Below, piece after piece: positions 1 to 5,981 of a stretch of DNA of 7,657 nucleotides. The stretch is from NCBI GenBank assembly GCA_013151655.1, contig JAADHX010000505.1, forward strand, positions 1,605 to 9,261. The letters are read 5' to 3'. Within the stretch, counting starts at the first letter, position 1; every line of letters starts with the position of its first letter. The notes beneath the pieces were generated by a model that saw only the letters and a list, made by a program, of their open reading frames with translations, did not search any database and had not been told where the DNA came from. This stretch comes from Actinomycetota bacterium (GTDB taxonomy: Bacteria > Actinomycetota > Acidimicrobiia > Acidimicrobiales > Poriferisodalaceae). Made by a program: the position numbers and the translations under genes.

Positions 1-11
1 TTCTCGTCGAT

Positions 12-317
12 CTAGTAGCCGATGTCGCCAGATTGGAAAGGCCCCCGTCGAACGTTCGAGACATTGACTTCGCCCACGAAAGCGCCGTCGAGAAAGATGC
101 CGAAGGCAAAGCCAGTCCCCAGCTGGCGTTCGCGCTCGCGAGCCCTACATCTAGCGACGAACGCGACCTGGTCTCTCGATGTGTCTGGAGCGCCAGGCAC
201 CCGGCGCGGCTCCCACCGCTCCAGCCAGTCGGCACAACGCAGGCGCACTTCGCTCCACTGTGAAAAGTCGCCGACTCCCAACCCACGCAGGGCCAGCCGA
301 CTGGTAGTCAACTCCAT
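12..317 (-). CDS. RimJ/RimL-type GNAT N-acetyltransferase, N-terminal half, cut by an in-frame TAG
   Basis: The frame gives 101 residues that look like the first half of a RimJ/RimL-family GNAT acetyltransferase, which uses acetyl-CoA to acetylate protein N-termini or small molecules; the family usually has about 180-210 residues. Visible family features are the opening TSRLALRGL, the region around WLERWEP (residues 32-38), and the core strands GFAFGIFLDGAFVGEVNVSN (69-88) and SGDIGY (96-101). The next codon is TAG, and the three codons left before the window edge read I-D-E in the same frame. The family consensus at this point is GYWIDE, so TAG replaces the Trp codon TGG by one G-to-A change. 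The acetyl-CoA-binding half would lie beyond position 1. The ATG is 9 bp after the ppx stop, with no clear Shine-Dalgarno. It may be a pseudogene, a sequence error or a truncated protein; the family call is fairly sure, the substrate unknown. Confidence 0.7.
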   Translation of the reverse strand: MELTTSRLALRGLGVGDFSQWSEVRLRCADWLERWEPRRVPGAPDTSRDQVAFVARCRARERERQLGTGFAFGIFLDGAFVGEVNVSNVRRGPFQSGDIGY

Positions 318-326
318 CAGTGCAGA

Positions 327-1259
327 CTACGCCTGCGGCTTCTTGAGCGTGACTGCTAAACCATCGAGGATGTCGCGTTCTCGCACAACGACGCTCGCGA
401 GCCCGAAGTGACGCATCAACCCGACCAGGATGGCGGATCCGGCCACGATCACGTCGGCTCGGTCAGATTCTAGGCCCGGATTGTGTACCCGATCGACGAG
501 CGGCTCGGTAGCCAAGGTTCGAAACACATCCTCGGCTGCATCACGTGTCAGTACGAATCCATCGAGGAGCCCATGGTCGTATTCGATCAGACCTAACTCG
601 ACCGCAGCAACAGTTGTGGCTGTGCCGGCTACGGCTAAAACCACAGAACTGTTGGCGGCCGCTGGCAGGATTCGAATGACGTCCTCAAGGTGGGCCTGAA
701 TCACCTGAAGCATGTTCGACAACTCTTCTGGCAACGGTGGGTCGTGCTCGACAAATTCCTCGGTAAACCGCACCGAACCCATGTCGGTCGACACCGTACC
801 GAGTAGCAAAGGCTCGCCATCGACAACACGACCAACCGAAAACTCAGTCGATCCGCCACCGATATCGACGACCATCACCGAACCTTCGTGCTCAAGGCCA
901 CCGGTAGCTCCGGCAAAACACAATGCGGCTTCGTCATCGCCAGAGAGAATCTCGGGGCGGGCCCCGAGGACAGCGCCTACCTGGTCGAGAAAGTCGTCGC
1001 CGTTGGCGGCGTCGCGCGCTGCTGATGTGGCCACGATCCGGAGCTGCACGACGCTGTGAGCTTCAAGTTCGGACCTAAACGTACGCAGCGCACCGATAAC
1101 TCGATCAATTGCGTCGGCGCGCAACAAGCCGGTGCGGCCCATCCCGCGTCCAAGCCCAGTAATCTTGGCGATTCGAACTACATCGCCACCGGGTCCGCTG
1201 ATGAGCAGCCTGGTGGTATTGGTGCCGCAGTCGATGACACCGACGCTTTCACTTTGCAT
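327..1259 (-). CDS. ppx: Ppx/GppA family exopolyphosphatase
   Basis: A 310-residue cytoplasmic Ppx/GppA phosphatase of the sugar kinase/Hsp70/actin fold. The family hydrolyses terminal phosphates of polyphosphate and/or (p)ppGpp; which one applies here cannot be read from the sequence. Visible motifs are phosphate-binding loop 1, DCGTNTTRLLI (10-20); ATSAARDA (78-85); SGDDEA (106-111), where most relatives have SGEEEA and the region supplies the catalytic glutamate; loop 2, VVDIGGGSTEF (130-140); AGTATT (211-216); and the closing SDRADVIVAG (265-274). The length fits the short two-domain actinobacterial type, without the C-terminal HD-like domains of E. coli Ppx. The open frame runs upstream to 1349, but the added 30 residues overlap DUF501 coding sequence and lack family character, so the ATG at 1259 is chosen. 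It overlaps the DUF501 stop by 11 bp, implying co-transcription and translational coupling. Confidence 0.93.
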   Translation of the reverse strand: MQSESVGVIDCGTNTTRLLISGPGGDVVRIAKITGLGRGMGRTGLLRADAIDRVIGALRTFRSELEAHSVVQLRIVATSAARDAANGDDFLDQVGAVLGARPEILSGDDEAALCFAGATGGLEHEGSVMVVDIGGGSTEFSVGRVVDGEPLLLGTVSTDMGSVRFTEEFVEHDPPLPEELSNMLQVIQAHLEDVIRILPAAANSSVVLAVAGTATTVAAVELGLIEYDHGLLDGFVLTRDAAEDVFRTLATEPLVDRVHNPGLESDRADVIVAGSAILVGLMRHFGLASVVVRERDILDGLAVTLKKPQA

Positions 1260-1740
1260 CTGACCCGCCGGAGTGCAAGGTTGCCTTGTCGACATTGTCA
1301 TGGTCGCCCAGTCGGGCCGCCACCCACTCGCCGACAGGGTCGAGACCACCTATCAACCAATAGGCATAGTGAGCGTGCAGACACTTAATGCCCTTGCGAG
1401 TGCCTCCAACACCGCCGAAGGGCGTCGGGCCTGCATGGTCGGCAGGTAGGTAGGCGTCGCGTTCGGTGGCATAGGCCTCATGCGCGGCACTTATGCGAGC
1501 CAAGGGAACTTCAGCGCTAGCTCGTCTAACTCCGCCAGCAGATTCGAGCCGAGACACCAGCAGCCTTTCTCGATCGCCAACTAGCCAAAACAGCGTGGGC
1601 ATCGGAGTCCCGTCATCGAGCAAGGGCGCGTTGCGGAGCACAATCGGACCCCCGGATTGGTCTCGGAGCACCACTTCGTAGCGGCCCCTTGGCTCGCGGC
1701 CTAACAGTCGAACGACTGCGTCACGATCGGGATCAGACAT
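1249..1740 (-). CDS. DUF501 family protein
   Basis: A 163-residue protein of the DUF501 family, whose biochemical role is not established. Numbered from this start, the conserved blocks are GTPMPTLFWL (44-53), the segment VSRLESAGGVRR (62-73), and the signature GGVGGTRKGIKCLHAHYA (109-126), which carries one Cys and two His residues. There is no signal peptide or membrane segment. In actinobacteria the gene sits between a DivIC/FtsB gene and ppx, as in Rv1024-Rv1026 of M. tuberculosis. Here the ppx side is kept, but the upstream neighbour is a divergent pilB. The ATG at 1740 is preferred because homologues begin close to the DRDAVVRLLGREPRG stretch. An in-frame ATG at 1761 would add seven residues, but it lies inside a perfect hairpin. 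Confidence 0.9.
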   Translation of the reverse strand: MSDPDRDAVVRLLGREPRGRYEVVLRDQSGGPIVLRNAPLLDDGTPMPTLFWLVGDRERLLVSRLESAGGVRRASAEVPLARISAAHEAYATERDAYLPADHAGPTPFGGVGGTRKGIKCLHAHYAYWLIGGLDPVGEWVAARLGDHDNVDKATLHSGGSDAK

Positions 1741-1756
1741 GGTCTCAACGTTAGCC

Positions 1757-1781
1757 AGCATGGCCCCGGTTGGGCCATGCT
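1757..1781. promoter_or_regulatory. Perfect 10-bp inverted repeat between DUF501 and pilB
   Basis: AGCATGGCCC (1757-1766) and GGGCCATGCT (1772-1781) are exact reverse complements around a 5-nt loop, CGGTT. The repeat lies 16 bp upstream of the preferred DUF501 start, contains that gene's alternative ATG, and is about 50 bp upstream of the pilB GTG. It could be a dimeric regulator's operator for the divergent genes or a hairpin in the DUF501 leader. It is followed on the plus strand by TTCGTT, a poor T-tract, and no plus-strand gene lies upstream in the window, so a terminator role is less likely. I found no convincing -35/-10 pair in 1741-1832; TACTCT at 1787-1792 fits a bare TANNNT -10 for pilB. 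Confidence 0.4.
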
Positions 1782-1832
1782 TTCGTTACTCTGGACCATT
1801 AGATCAAGGTGGGATGTGCCGACAGGTAGAGG

Positions 1833-3545
1833 GTGACTGCCACACCGGTGCGCACGAGGCGCCAACTCGGAGATATCCTGATCGCGAACGGCGTGATCTC
1901 GGTCGAGCAGTTACAGGCCGCTCTCGAGGAGCAAGCTCGCACCAAAAAGCGACTAGGCGAGGTACTGGTCGAGACCGGCGTCTTGTTCGAGGACGCCCTG
2001 TTTAGGGCTCTTGCTGACCAACAAGACATCGAAGTCGTCGACCTTGAGATCGATCCACCCGAAGCGCTTTTTGCCCGCAAAGTGCCAGAGACGCTGGCAC
2101 GGCGAATCACCGCCATTGCCCTTTCGACAACTTCGGACGGCAAACTAAAAGTAGCAATGGCGAACCCGTCTGACGTCTTCGCCATCGACGATCTTCGAGC
2201 TGCAACCGGAACTCGGATAATGCCGGTCATGGCGTCTCTTGATCAGCTCAATCGGGTCATCAACTCGATCTACGAGCACGGCAAGGCCGAAGAAGCAGCC
2301 AGCGCCGCCGCCGACCAAATGGGCGGCAACGTCGCCGGTGCCGACTTGGCCAACATGGCCGAAATCACCGACGACGGGCCGATCGTCAAGTTCATCGATC
2401 TTCTGCTGAAGCGGGCCATTCAAGAGCGCGCTTCGGATATTCACATCGAAGCAGCCGAAGATGGCCTCCGGGTGCGATTCCGCATCGACGGCGTGCTCAA
2501 GGACGTGATGCGGTCGCCAAAGTCGGTTCAGAGCGGTGTTCTTTCTCGAATCAAGATCATGGCCGAGTTAGATATCGCCGAGAAACGGGTGCCCCAAGAC
2601 GGACGTACCTCGGTGAAAGTCGGCAACCGAACCGTCGACCTTCGCATCGTTACCGTGCCGACTGTGTACGGCGAATCGGTGGTTCTTCGAATTCTCGACC
2701 AGGGTTCGATCAGCCTCGACCTGTCAGATCTCGGTATGCACCCTCGTTCGATGAAACGATTCGAGTGGGCGTACACCAAACCTGCTGGGGGTGTCCTGGT
2801 AACGGGTCCAACAGGCTCAGGAAAAACCACGACGCTCTATTCGACGCTCAACGAACTCAACGATCCGGAGACGGCCATCGTCACCGTGGAAGATCCGGTC
2901 GAATACAGGATCGACGGCATCAAGCAGATGCAGATGAACGCTAAAGCGGGCTTGACGTTTGCCACATCGCTCAAGGCAATCCTGCGAGCCGATCCTGACG
3001 TTGTTCTCGTGGGCGAGATCCGCGACCGCGAAACCGGCCAGATCGCGGCTGAAGCTGCGCTTACGGGTCACCTTGTGTTGTCGACGCTTCATACCAACGA
3101 TGCTGCGTCTACGCCGCTGCGCCTAATCGAGATGGGCATCGAGCCGTTCATGGTCACCGCAGCGATCACCTGCGTGGTCGCTCAGCGCCTCGCCAGACGA
3201 CTCTGCAAGGAGTGCGCCGTCCCTGATCAGCCCGACGATGCGACCCTCAAGGCCGCCGGCTGGCACGACGGCCTAATCAGGTCGTCCGATAACGCGACCG
3301 CTAACTGGATGAAAGCCGTGGGTTGCTCGAAGTGCAGCAACAACGGGTTCAAGGGTCGATTCGGAATCCACGAAGTGATGCTTGTGTCACCTGAGATTCA
3401 GCAGCTGATTCTTCGTAACGAATCGGCAGCTGAGATCAAGAAGCAGGCAGTCAAAGAGGGCATGATCACCCTGCGCCAGGATGGCCTCATCAAGGCCGCG
3501 GCTGGCATGACAACCATCACCGAGCTAGCCCGATCGGTCGCCTAA
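1833..3545 (+). CDS. pilB: Type IV pilus / type II secretion assembly ATPase (PilB/GspE family) with MshEN domain
   Basis: A 570-residue GspE/PilB hexameric ATPase, the usual length for PilB; it would power pilus extension or pseudopilus assembly from the cytoplasmic face of the membrane. The N-terminus holds two 24-residue MshEN motifs (11-34 and 40-63) split by a 5-residue spacer, the pattern that binds cyclic di-GMP in MshE. The second starts with RLG; the first starts with QLG, with Arg just before it. The ATPase core shows Walker A GPTGSGKTT (325-333), the Asp box around VTVEDPVEY (350-358), Walker B VVLVGEIRD (390-398), the His box GHLVLSTLHTND (412-423), and the zinc tetracysteine pairs C458/C461 and C498/C501. 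All key residues look intact. The start is a GTG with a weak AGG site at 1824-1826; GTG at 1848 is an alternative. Both neighbours run on the opposite strand, so no pilT, pilC or pilin gene accompanies it here. The symbol reflects the family; GspE of another secretion system cannot be excluded. Confidence 0.95.
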   Translation: MTATPVRTRRQLGDILIANGVISVEQLQAALEEQARTKKRLGEVLVETGVLFEDALFRALADQQDIEVVDLEIDPPEALFARKVPETLARRITAIALSTTSDGKLKVAMANPSDVFAIDDLRAATGTRIMPVMASLDQLNRVINSIYEHGKAEEAASAAADQMGGNVAGADLANMAEITDDGPIVKFIDLLLKRAIQERASDIHIEAAEDGLRVRFRIDGVLKDVMRSPKSVQSGVLSRIKIMAELDIAEKRVPQDGRTSVKVGNRTVDLRIVTVPTVYGESVVLRILDQGSISLDLSDLGMHPRSMKRFEWAYTKPAGGVLVTGPTGSGKTTTLYSTLNELNDPETAIVTVEDPVEYRIDGIKQMQMNAKAGLTFATSLKAILRADPDVVLVGEIRDRETGQIAAEAALTGHLVLSTLHTNDAASTPLRLIEMGIEPFMVTAAITCVVAQRLARRLCKECAVPDQPDDATLKAAGWHDGLIRSSDNATANWMKAVGCSKCSNNGFKGRFGIHEVMLVSPEIQQLILRNESAAEIKKQAVKEGMITLRQDGLIKAAAGMTTITELARSVA

Positions 3546-3590
3546 ACCGCGTCGCCTAACCAACGTCGCCTGCCCGCGTCGCTGGGCGGC
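3537..3590 (+). repeat. Short decaying ~14-bp tandem repeats across the pilB stop
   Basis: Four consecutive units begin with GTCGC: 3537-3550 (GTCGCCTAAACCGC), 3551-3564 (GTCGCCTAACCAAC), 3565-3577 (GTCGCCTGCCCGC) and 3578-3590 (GTCGCTGGGCGGC). The first two share their first nine bases and later units drift. Unit one contains the pilB stop TAA. It looks like a small local duplication at the gene end that has since diverged. No function is implied. Confidence 0.5.
3568..3590. terminator. Possible GC-rich hairpin between convergent pilB and coxG
   Basis: GCC-T-GCCC (3568-3575) can pair with GGGCGGC (3584-3590), giving seven G-C pairs with one bulged T and an 8-nt loop. It is the only stem I can see in the 60-bp convergent gap, where a terminator serving both genes would be expected. 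Neither strand has a following T-run, so an intrinsic terminator is doubtful; the stem could also be a by-product of the local repeats. Confidence 0.25.
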
Positions 3591-3605
3591 AGCAACGGGA
3601 GCGGT

Positions 3606-4292
3606 CTATCCGCGCCGGCGGCGGCGGAGCAGAAGTACCAATGCGAGCACGACGAGCAACGGTGCGATTCGTTTGAGAACGGGTGCACCGGCAGTGTCGA
3701 GGAGATCGACTGGTTTTGCTTCTGGCATGTCGATCTTGCGAGGACCGGCCGGCGTGGCTGGCTCGTCGGCAGTAGCACTTGGCGCCGAAGACTCGTCGTC
3801 TGAACCAGAGTTGTCGGACGCAGATTCGGCCTCGGCTGGCGCGGCTTGAGCTTCGACGAGTTTGCCCTCGAGGCAATCGACGAACTGGACGAGCAGCTTT
3901 TCGCTGACGTCGGCCATGACGCCTCGGCCAAACTGGGCAACTTTGCCTGTGACCTTGAGGTCGGTATTGATTTCGGCCTTTGTGCCGGTGCCATCGGGGG
4001 TGAGCTGAATGGTGACCACAGCACTGGCGTTGCCAGCACCACGCGTATCGCGGCCAGATCCTTCGATCTTGGCCAAGTAGTTGGCGTCGTCTTTCTCGAG
4101 GAACTTGGCTGCGCCCTTGTATTGAGCCGTGATAGGACCGACCTTCACCTTTACTGAACCCTTGAAGTCGTCGCCGTCGATTTCGGTCAGTTGAGCGCCA
4201 GGCATACATGGCGCGATGCCCTCTACATCGGTGAGAGTTTTCCAGGCCAAGTCGATTGGTGCGTCAACTCGAAAGTCGTTGTTCAGTTCCAT
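3606..4292 (-). CDS. coxG: CoxG: SRPBCC domain protein with C-terminal membrane anchor
   Basis: A 228-residue CoxG (carbon monoxide dehydrogenase subunit G family). Residues 1-147 form the START-like SRPBCC hydrophobic-cavity domain, with family motifs PGAQL (31-35), GSVKVKVGPI (45-54), RDTRGAGNA (81-89) and QFGRGVM (120-126). An acidic, Ala/Pro/Ser-rich linker follows (about 148-190), then a hydrophobic segment, IAPLLVVLALVLLL (209-222), ending in RRRRRG: a C-terminal tail anchor with the positive end in the cytoplasm. Work on mycobacterial CO dehydrogenase assigns CoxG to menaquinone binding and delivery between membrane and enzyme; the anchor fits that role. The chosen ATG has a strong Shine-Dalgarno site 9 nt upstream and overlaps the end of the cytidylyltransferase gene by 10 bp. 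The longer frame from 4340 adds 16 Arg/His-rich residues read from the neighbour's sequence and is rejected. This is the last gene of the minus-strand operon. Confidence 0.93.
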   Translation of the reverse strand: MELNNDFRVDAPIDLAWKTLTDVEGIAPCMPGAQLTEIDGDDFKGSVKVKVGPITAQYKGAAKFLEKDDANYLAKIEGSGRDTRGAGNASAVVTIQLTPDGTGTKAEINTDLKVTGKVAQFGRGVMADVSEKLLVQFVDCLEGKLVEAQAAPAEAESASDNSGSDDESSAPSATADEPATPAGPRKIDMPEAKPVDLLDTAGAPVLKRIAPLLVVLALVLLLRRRRRG

Positions 4293-4849
4293 GTGTCGAG
4301 ATCCTCCACGGTGTCGATGTCGTCGTGTCGACCGTGACACGGTACCGCCTCAACTTCGTTGGCCCTCTCGCGTAGTAGCGATCGCGCCCCAGCGTCACCC
4401 TCGCGATTGATGGCGGTCCACAAGCACCGCGCTATTCGTACAGGGTGACCGGCTCGGCCTTGGTAGGTAGCTCTCGCCAGCGGCGCCTCGGCATCGGCCA
4501 CCCGTCGCCATGCCTCAGTGGGCACGCCTGGCTGGTCGGCCAGACCGAACACAGCTGCATCGTGGTCGGTCAAGCTGAGGTAATCGAGAGCAACTGCCAT
4601 CGACGTTGCCTGACCCGCGGCCCAGTTGGGATTGTCTAAAACTGTTAACTCCCGTTCAGCGATGCTGACACTCTCTGACAAGTCGACGGCACCAACGACC
4701 ACGATGCTCTCGTCGAACTCGGCGCCGACTAAAGCGGCAAGGGAGCGGTCGACCACTCGCACTCCGTCGATGGTTGCCAGGAGCTTGTGAACAGAACCCA
4801 GGAACCGCGATCCGCCACCAGCGCCAAGCAGAACCCCGGCCACGGTCAA
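4283..4849 (-). CDS. MocA/MobA-like molybdenum cofactor nucleotidyltransferase
   Basis: A 188-residue NTP transferase of the MobA/MocA family, expected to join CTP (MocA type) to molybdopterin and give the cytosine dinucleotide cofactor used by xanthine oxidase-family enzymes. Cytidylyl over guanylyl specificity is inferred from the cox context. Motifs are the nucleotide-binding loop LLGAGGGSRF (7-16) followed by HKLLA (21-25), NPNWAAGQATSM (73-84), the metal-site region GLADQP (102-107), GHPV (134-137) and DIDTVEDL (177-184). Family members usually have LAAG in the first loop; here it is LGAG. The likely start is TTG at 4849: its bases overlap the TGA of the preceding xdhC gene by 4 bp, and GAGGG lies about 9 nt upstream. 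GTG at 4843, two codons on, is the alternative. The frame stays open to 5143, but that part is out-of-frame xdhC sequence. Length is typical. Confidence 0.88.
   Translation of the reverse strand: MTVAGVLLGAGGGSRFLGSVHKLLATIDGVRVVDRSLAALVGAEFDESIVVVGAVDLSESVSIAERELTVLDNPNWAAGQATSMAVALDYLSLTDHDAAVFGLADQPGVPTEAWRRVADAEAPLARATYQGRAGHPVRIARCLWTAINREGDAGARSLLRERANEVEAVPCHGRHDDIDTVEDLDTWN
4302..4307 (-). promoter_or_regulatory. Shine-Dalgarno site of coxG
   Basis: On the minus strand the bases read GGAGGA, 9 nt before the coxG ATG at 4292 and inside the last codons of the cytidylyltransferase gene. It is the best Shine-Dalgarno match in the operon and decides the coxG start against the upstream in-frame alternative at 4340. 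Confidence 0.8.
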
Positions 4850-5628
4850 TGGATTGCACCCTCGCCGTCGCGCAAGTTCGGTGCCGTGCGTTTGGTCCGG
4901 TGAGCGATGATCTCGGCCACGATGGACACCGCAGTTTCTTCGGGCGAGCGGGATCCGATGTCGAGACCGATCGGGGCCATAACTCTGGCAATCTCGTCGT
5001 CGGCGAGACCAACCTCGCGAAGGCGCTGGTTGCGAGTGTCGGTGGTTCTGCGGCTGCCCATGGCTCCGAGGTAACCGACGTCGGTCTTTACCGCAGCCGT
5101 AATGGCCGGAACATCGAACTTGTTGTCGTGAGTTAGAACACACACAGCGTCGCGGGGCCCTAGTTCGTGGCCAATTCGATCCAGAAGTCGGTTGGGCCAG
5201 TCGACAACGACCTCGTCGGCCATCGGAAAGCGCCGCTTGGTGGCGAACACCTCACGCGCATCGCAGACAATCACCCGGTAGCCGAGAAGTTTGCCCTGGG
5301 CTGCCAACGACCGAGTGAAGTCGACGGCCCCAAAGATCACAAGTTGAGGTCGCGCTGCCCTTGACTCGATAAAGACGCTTACGTCGGCCTGGCGGGCTTC
5401 GCCGTGCGACCCGTAGTGCCGAACGCCGCTTCGACCCGCCTGAAGCTCGGCCAGAGCATCGCGCTCAACAACACGATCGAGACCGACGTTTCCGAGAGAT
5501 CCGATCGTGTCCGAGCCCGGACGCACCAGGAGTTTCGCCCCGACCTCGGGACCGTCGATAACGGTTGCCAGCGAGACAGGAACCTCGGCGCGAAGAGCCT
5601 CGCTGAAGGCCTGGTAAACGCTGCCCAT
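4846..5628 (-). CDS. XdhC family protein with C-terminal Rossmann domain (CoxF-like)
   Basis: A 260-residue XdhC/CoxF family protein, a maturation factor that binds molybdenum cofactor and supports its sulfuration and insertion into xanthine dehydrogenase/CO dehydrogenase-type enzymes. Residues 10-90 resemble a divergent XdhC N-domain (PVSLATVIDG, VGAKLLVRPG, IGSLGNVGLD, then SVFIES at 84-89) but lack the Cys-Gly-Gly found in the separate small XdhC protein encoded just upstream. Residues 95-245 are the XdhC C-terminal Rossmann-like domain: LVIFGAVDFTRSLA (96-109), VIVCDAREVFAT (119-130), RRFPMADEVVVDWP (132-145), LTHDNKFDVP (165-174), YLGAMGSRRT (186-195) and PIGLDIGSRSPEETAVSI (219-236). 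The ATG shares one base with the preceding gene's stop (TAATG), a strong sign of coupling. The open frame reaches 5673, but those residues are an out-of-frame reading of the previous gene. The split arrangement may be normal for this lineage. Confidence 0.92.
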   Translation of the reverse strand: MGSVYQAFSEALRAEVPVSLATVIDGPEVGAKLLVRPGSDTIGSLGNVGLDRVVERDALAELQAGRSGVRHYGSHGEARQADVSVFIESRAARPQLVIFGAVDFTRSLAAQGKLLGYRVIVCDAREVFATKRRFPMADEVVVDWPNRLLDRIGHELGPRDAVCVLTHDNKFDVPAITAAVKTDVGYLGAMGSRRTTDTRNQRLREVGLADDEIARVMAPIGLDIGSRSPEETAVSIVAEIIAHRTKRTAPNLRDGEGAIH

Positions 5629-5945
5629 TACCAGTTCAGCTCTTCGAGGAACAAGTGGATCGTTCCGCCACAAGTGAGTCCTACAGCGAACGCTTCGTCA
5701 TCGGAAAACCCAAAGGTGACCACGCCAGCACCACGCTCGCCTTCGAGCAGTTGCAGTGCTTCGCCAACAACGGCACCTTCGACACACCCGCCCGAGACCG
5801 ATCCGGCCACCTCTCCGTCTTCGTTTACCGCCATCGCCGCGCCAGGATCGCGTGGCCCTGAACCTTCGATGTCGACGACGCGGGCGACCACGACTCGTTT
5901 CGACGATCGTTGCCACCGATCGAGGTCGTCAAGAATCTCGAGCAT
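5628..5945 (-). CDS. Small XdhC/CoxI N-domain protein
   Basis: A 105-residue protein consisting only of the XdhC_CoxI N-terminal domain. Visible motifs are the segment IEGSGPRDPGAAMAV (26-40), GEVAGSVSGGCVEGAV (44-59), and the terminal CGGTIHLFLEEL (92-103) with the conserved Cys-Gly-Gly. In single-chain XdhC proteins this domain is fused to a Rossmann domain; here the Rossmann domain is on the next gene, joined by a TAATG stop-start overlap, so the two products are probably made together and may form a complex. The ATG at 5945 is preferred, with GGAAG five bases upstream. A TTG at 5957 would add four residues and has no ribosome-binding site. A 64-bp gap separates it from coxE, containing a hairpin. 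The role in molybdenum cofactor handling comes from the family, not from a residue-level proof here. Confidence 0.88.
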   Translation of the reverse strand: MLEILDDLDRWQRSSKRVVVARVVDIEGSGPRDPGAAMAVNEDGEVAGSVSGGCVEGAVVGEALQLLEGERGAGVVTFGFSDDEAFAVGLTCGGTIHLFLEELNW

Positions 5946-5950
5946 CGATG

Positions 5951-5955
5951 CTTCC
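5951..5955 (-). promoter_or_regulatory. Shine-Dalgarno site deciding the start of the small xdhC gene
   Basis: On the minus strand GGAAG stands five bases before the ATG at 5945. It overlaps the alternative TTG start at 5957-5955, which itself has no such site upstream, so it favours the ATG. Confidence 0.5.
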
Positions 5956-5981
5956 AATCAGATCGGGGATGGAAAGGTGAA

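Noticed and set aside
12..14. Programmed readthrough or stop-codon reassignment of TAG
   Set aside because: Four other genes in the window end in TAG at the expected family length, so TAG acts as a normal stop.
1260..1349. A 30-residue N-terminal extension of Ppx
   Set aside because: It is an alternative frame of the DUF501 coding region; family homology starts right after the ATG at 1259.
3546..3605. A strong bidirectional intrinsic terminator between pilB and coxG
   Set aside because: Only a bulged GC stem without a T-run on either strand is visible, so it is listed at low confidence only.
3542..4209. Two open frames of 166 and 217 codons on the minus strand overlapping coxG
   Set aside because: Both are other-frame readings of coxG with Arg/Ser-rich, motif-free products; coxG has motifs, a Shine-Dalgarno site and an anchor.
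4850..5143. A long N-terminal extension of the cytidylyltransferase, suggesting a fusion
   Set aside because: The extra ~98 residues are an out-of-frame reading of the xdhC gene and resemble nothing; family similarity begins at VAGVLLGAGG next to the TTG start.
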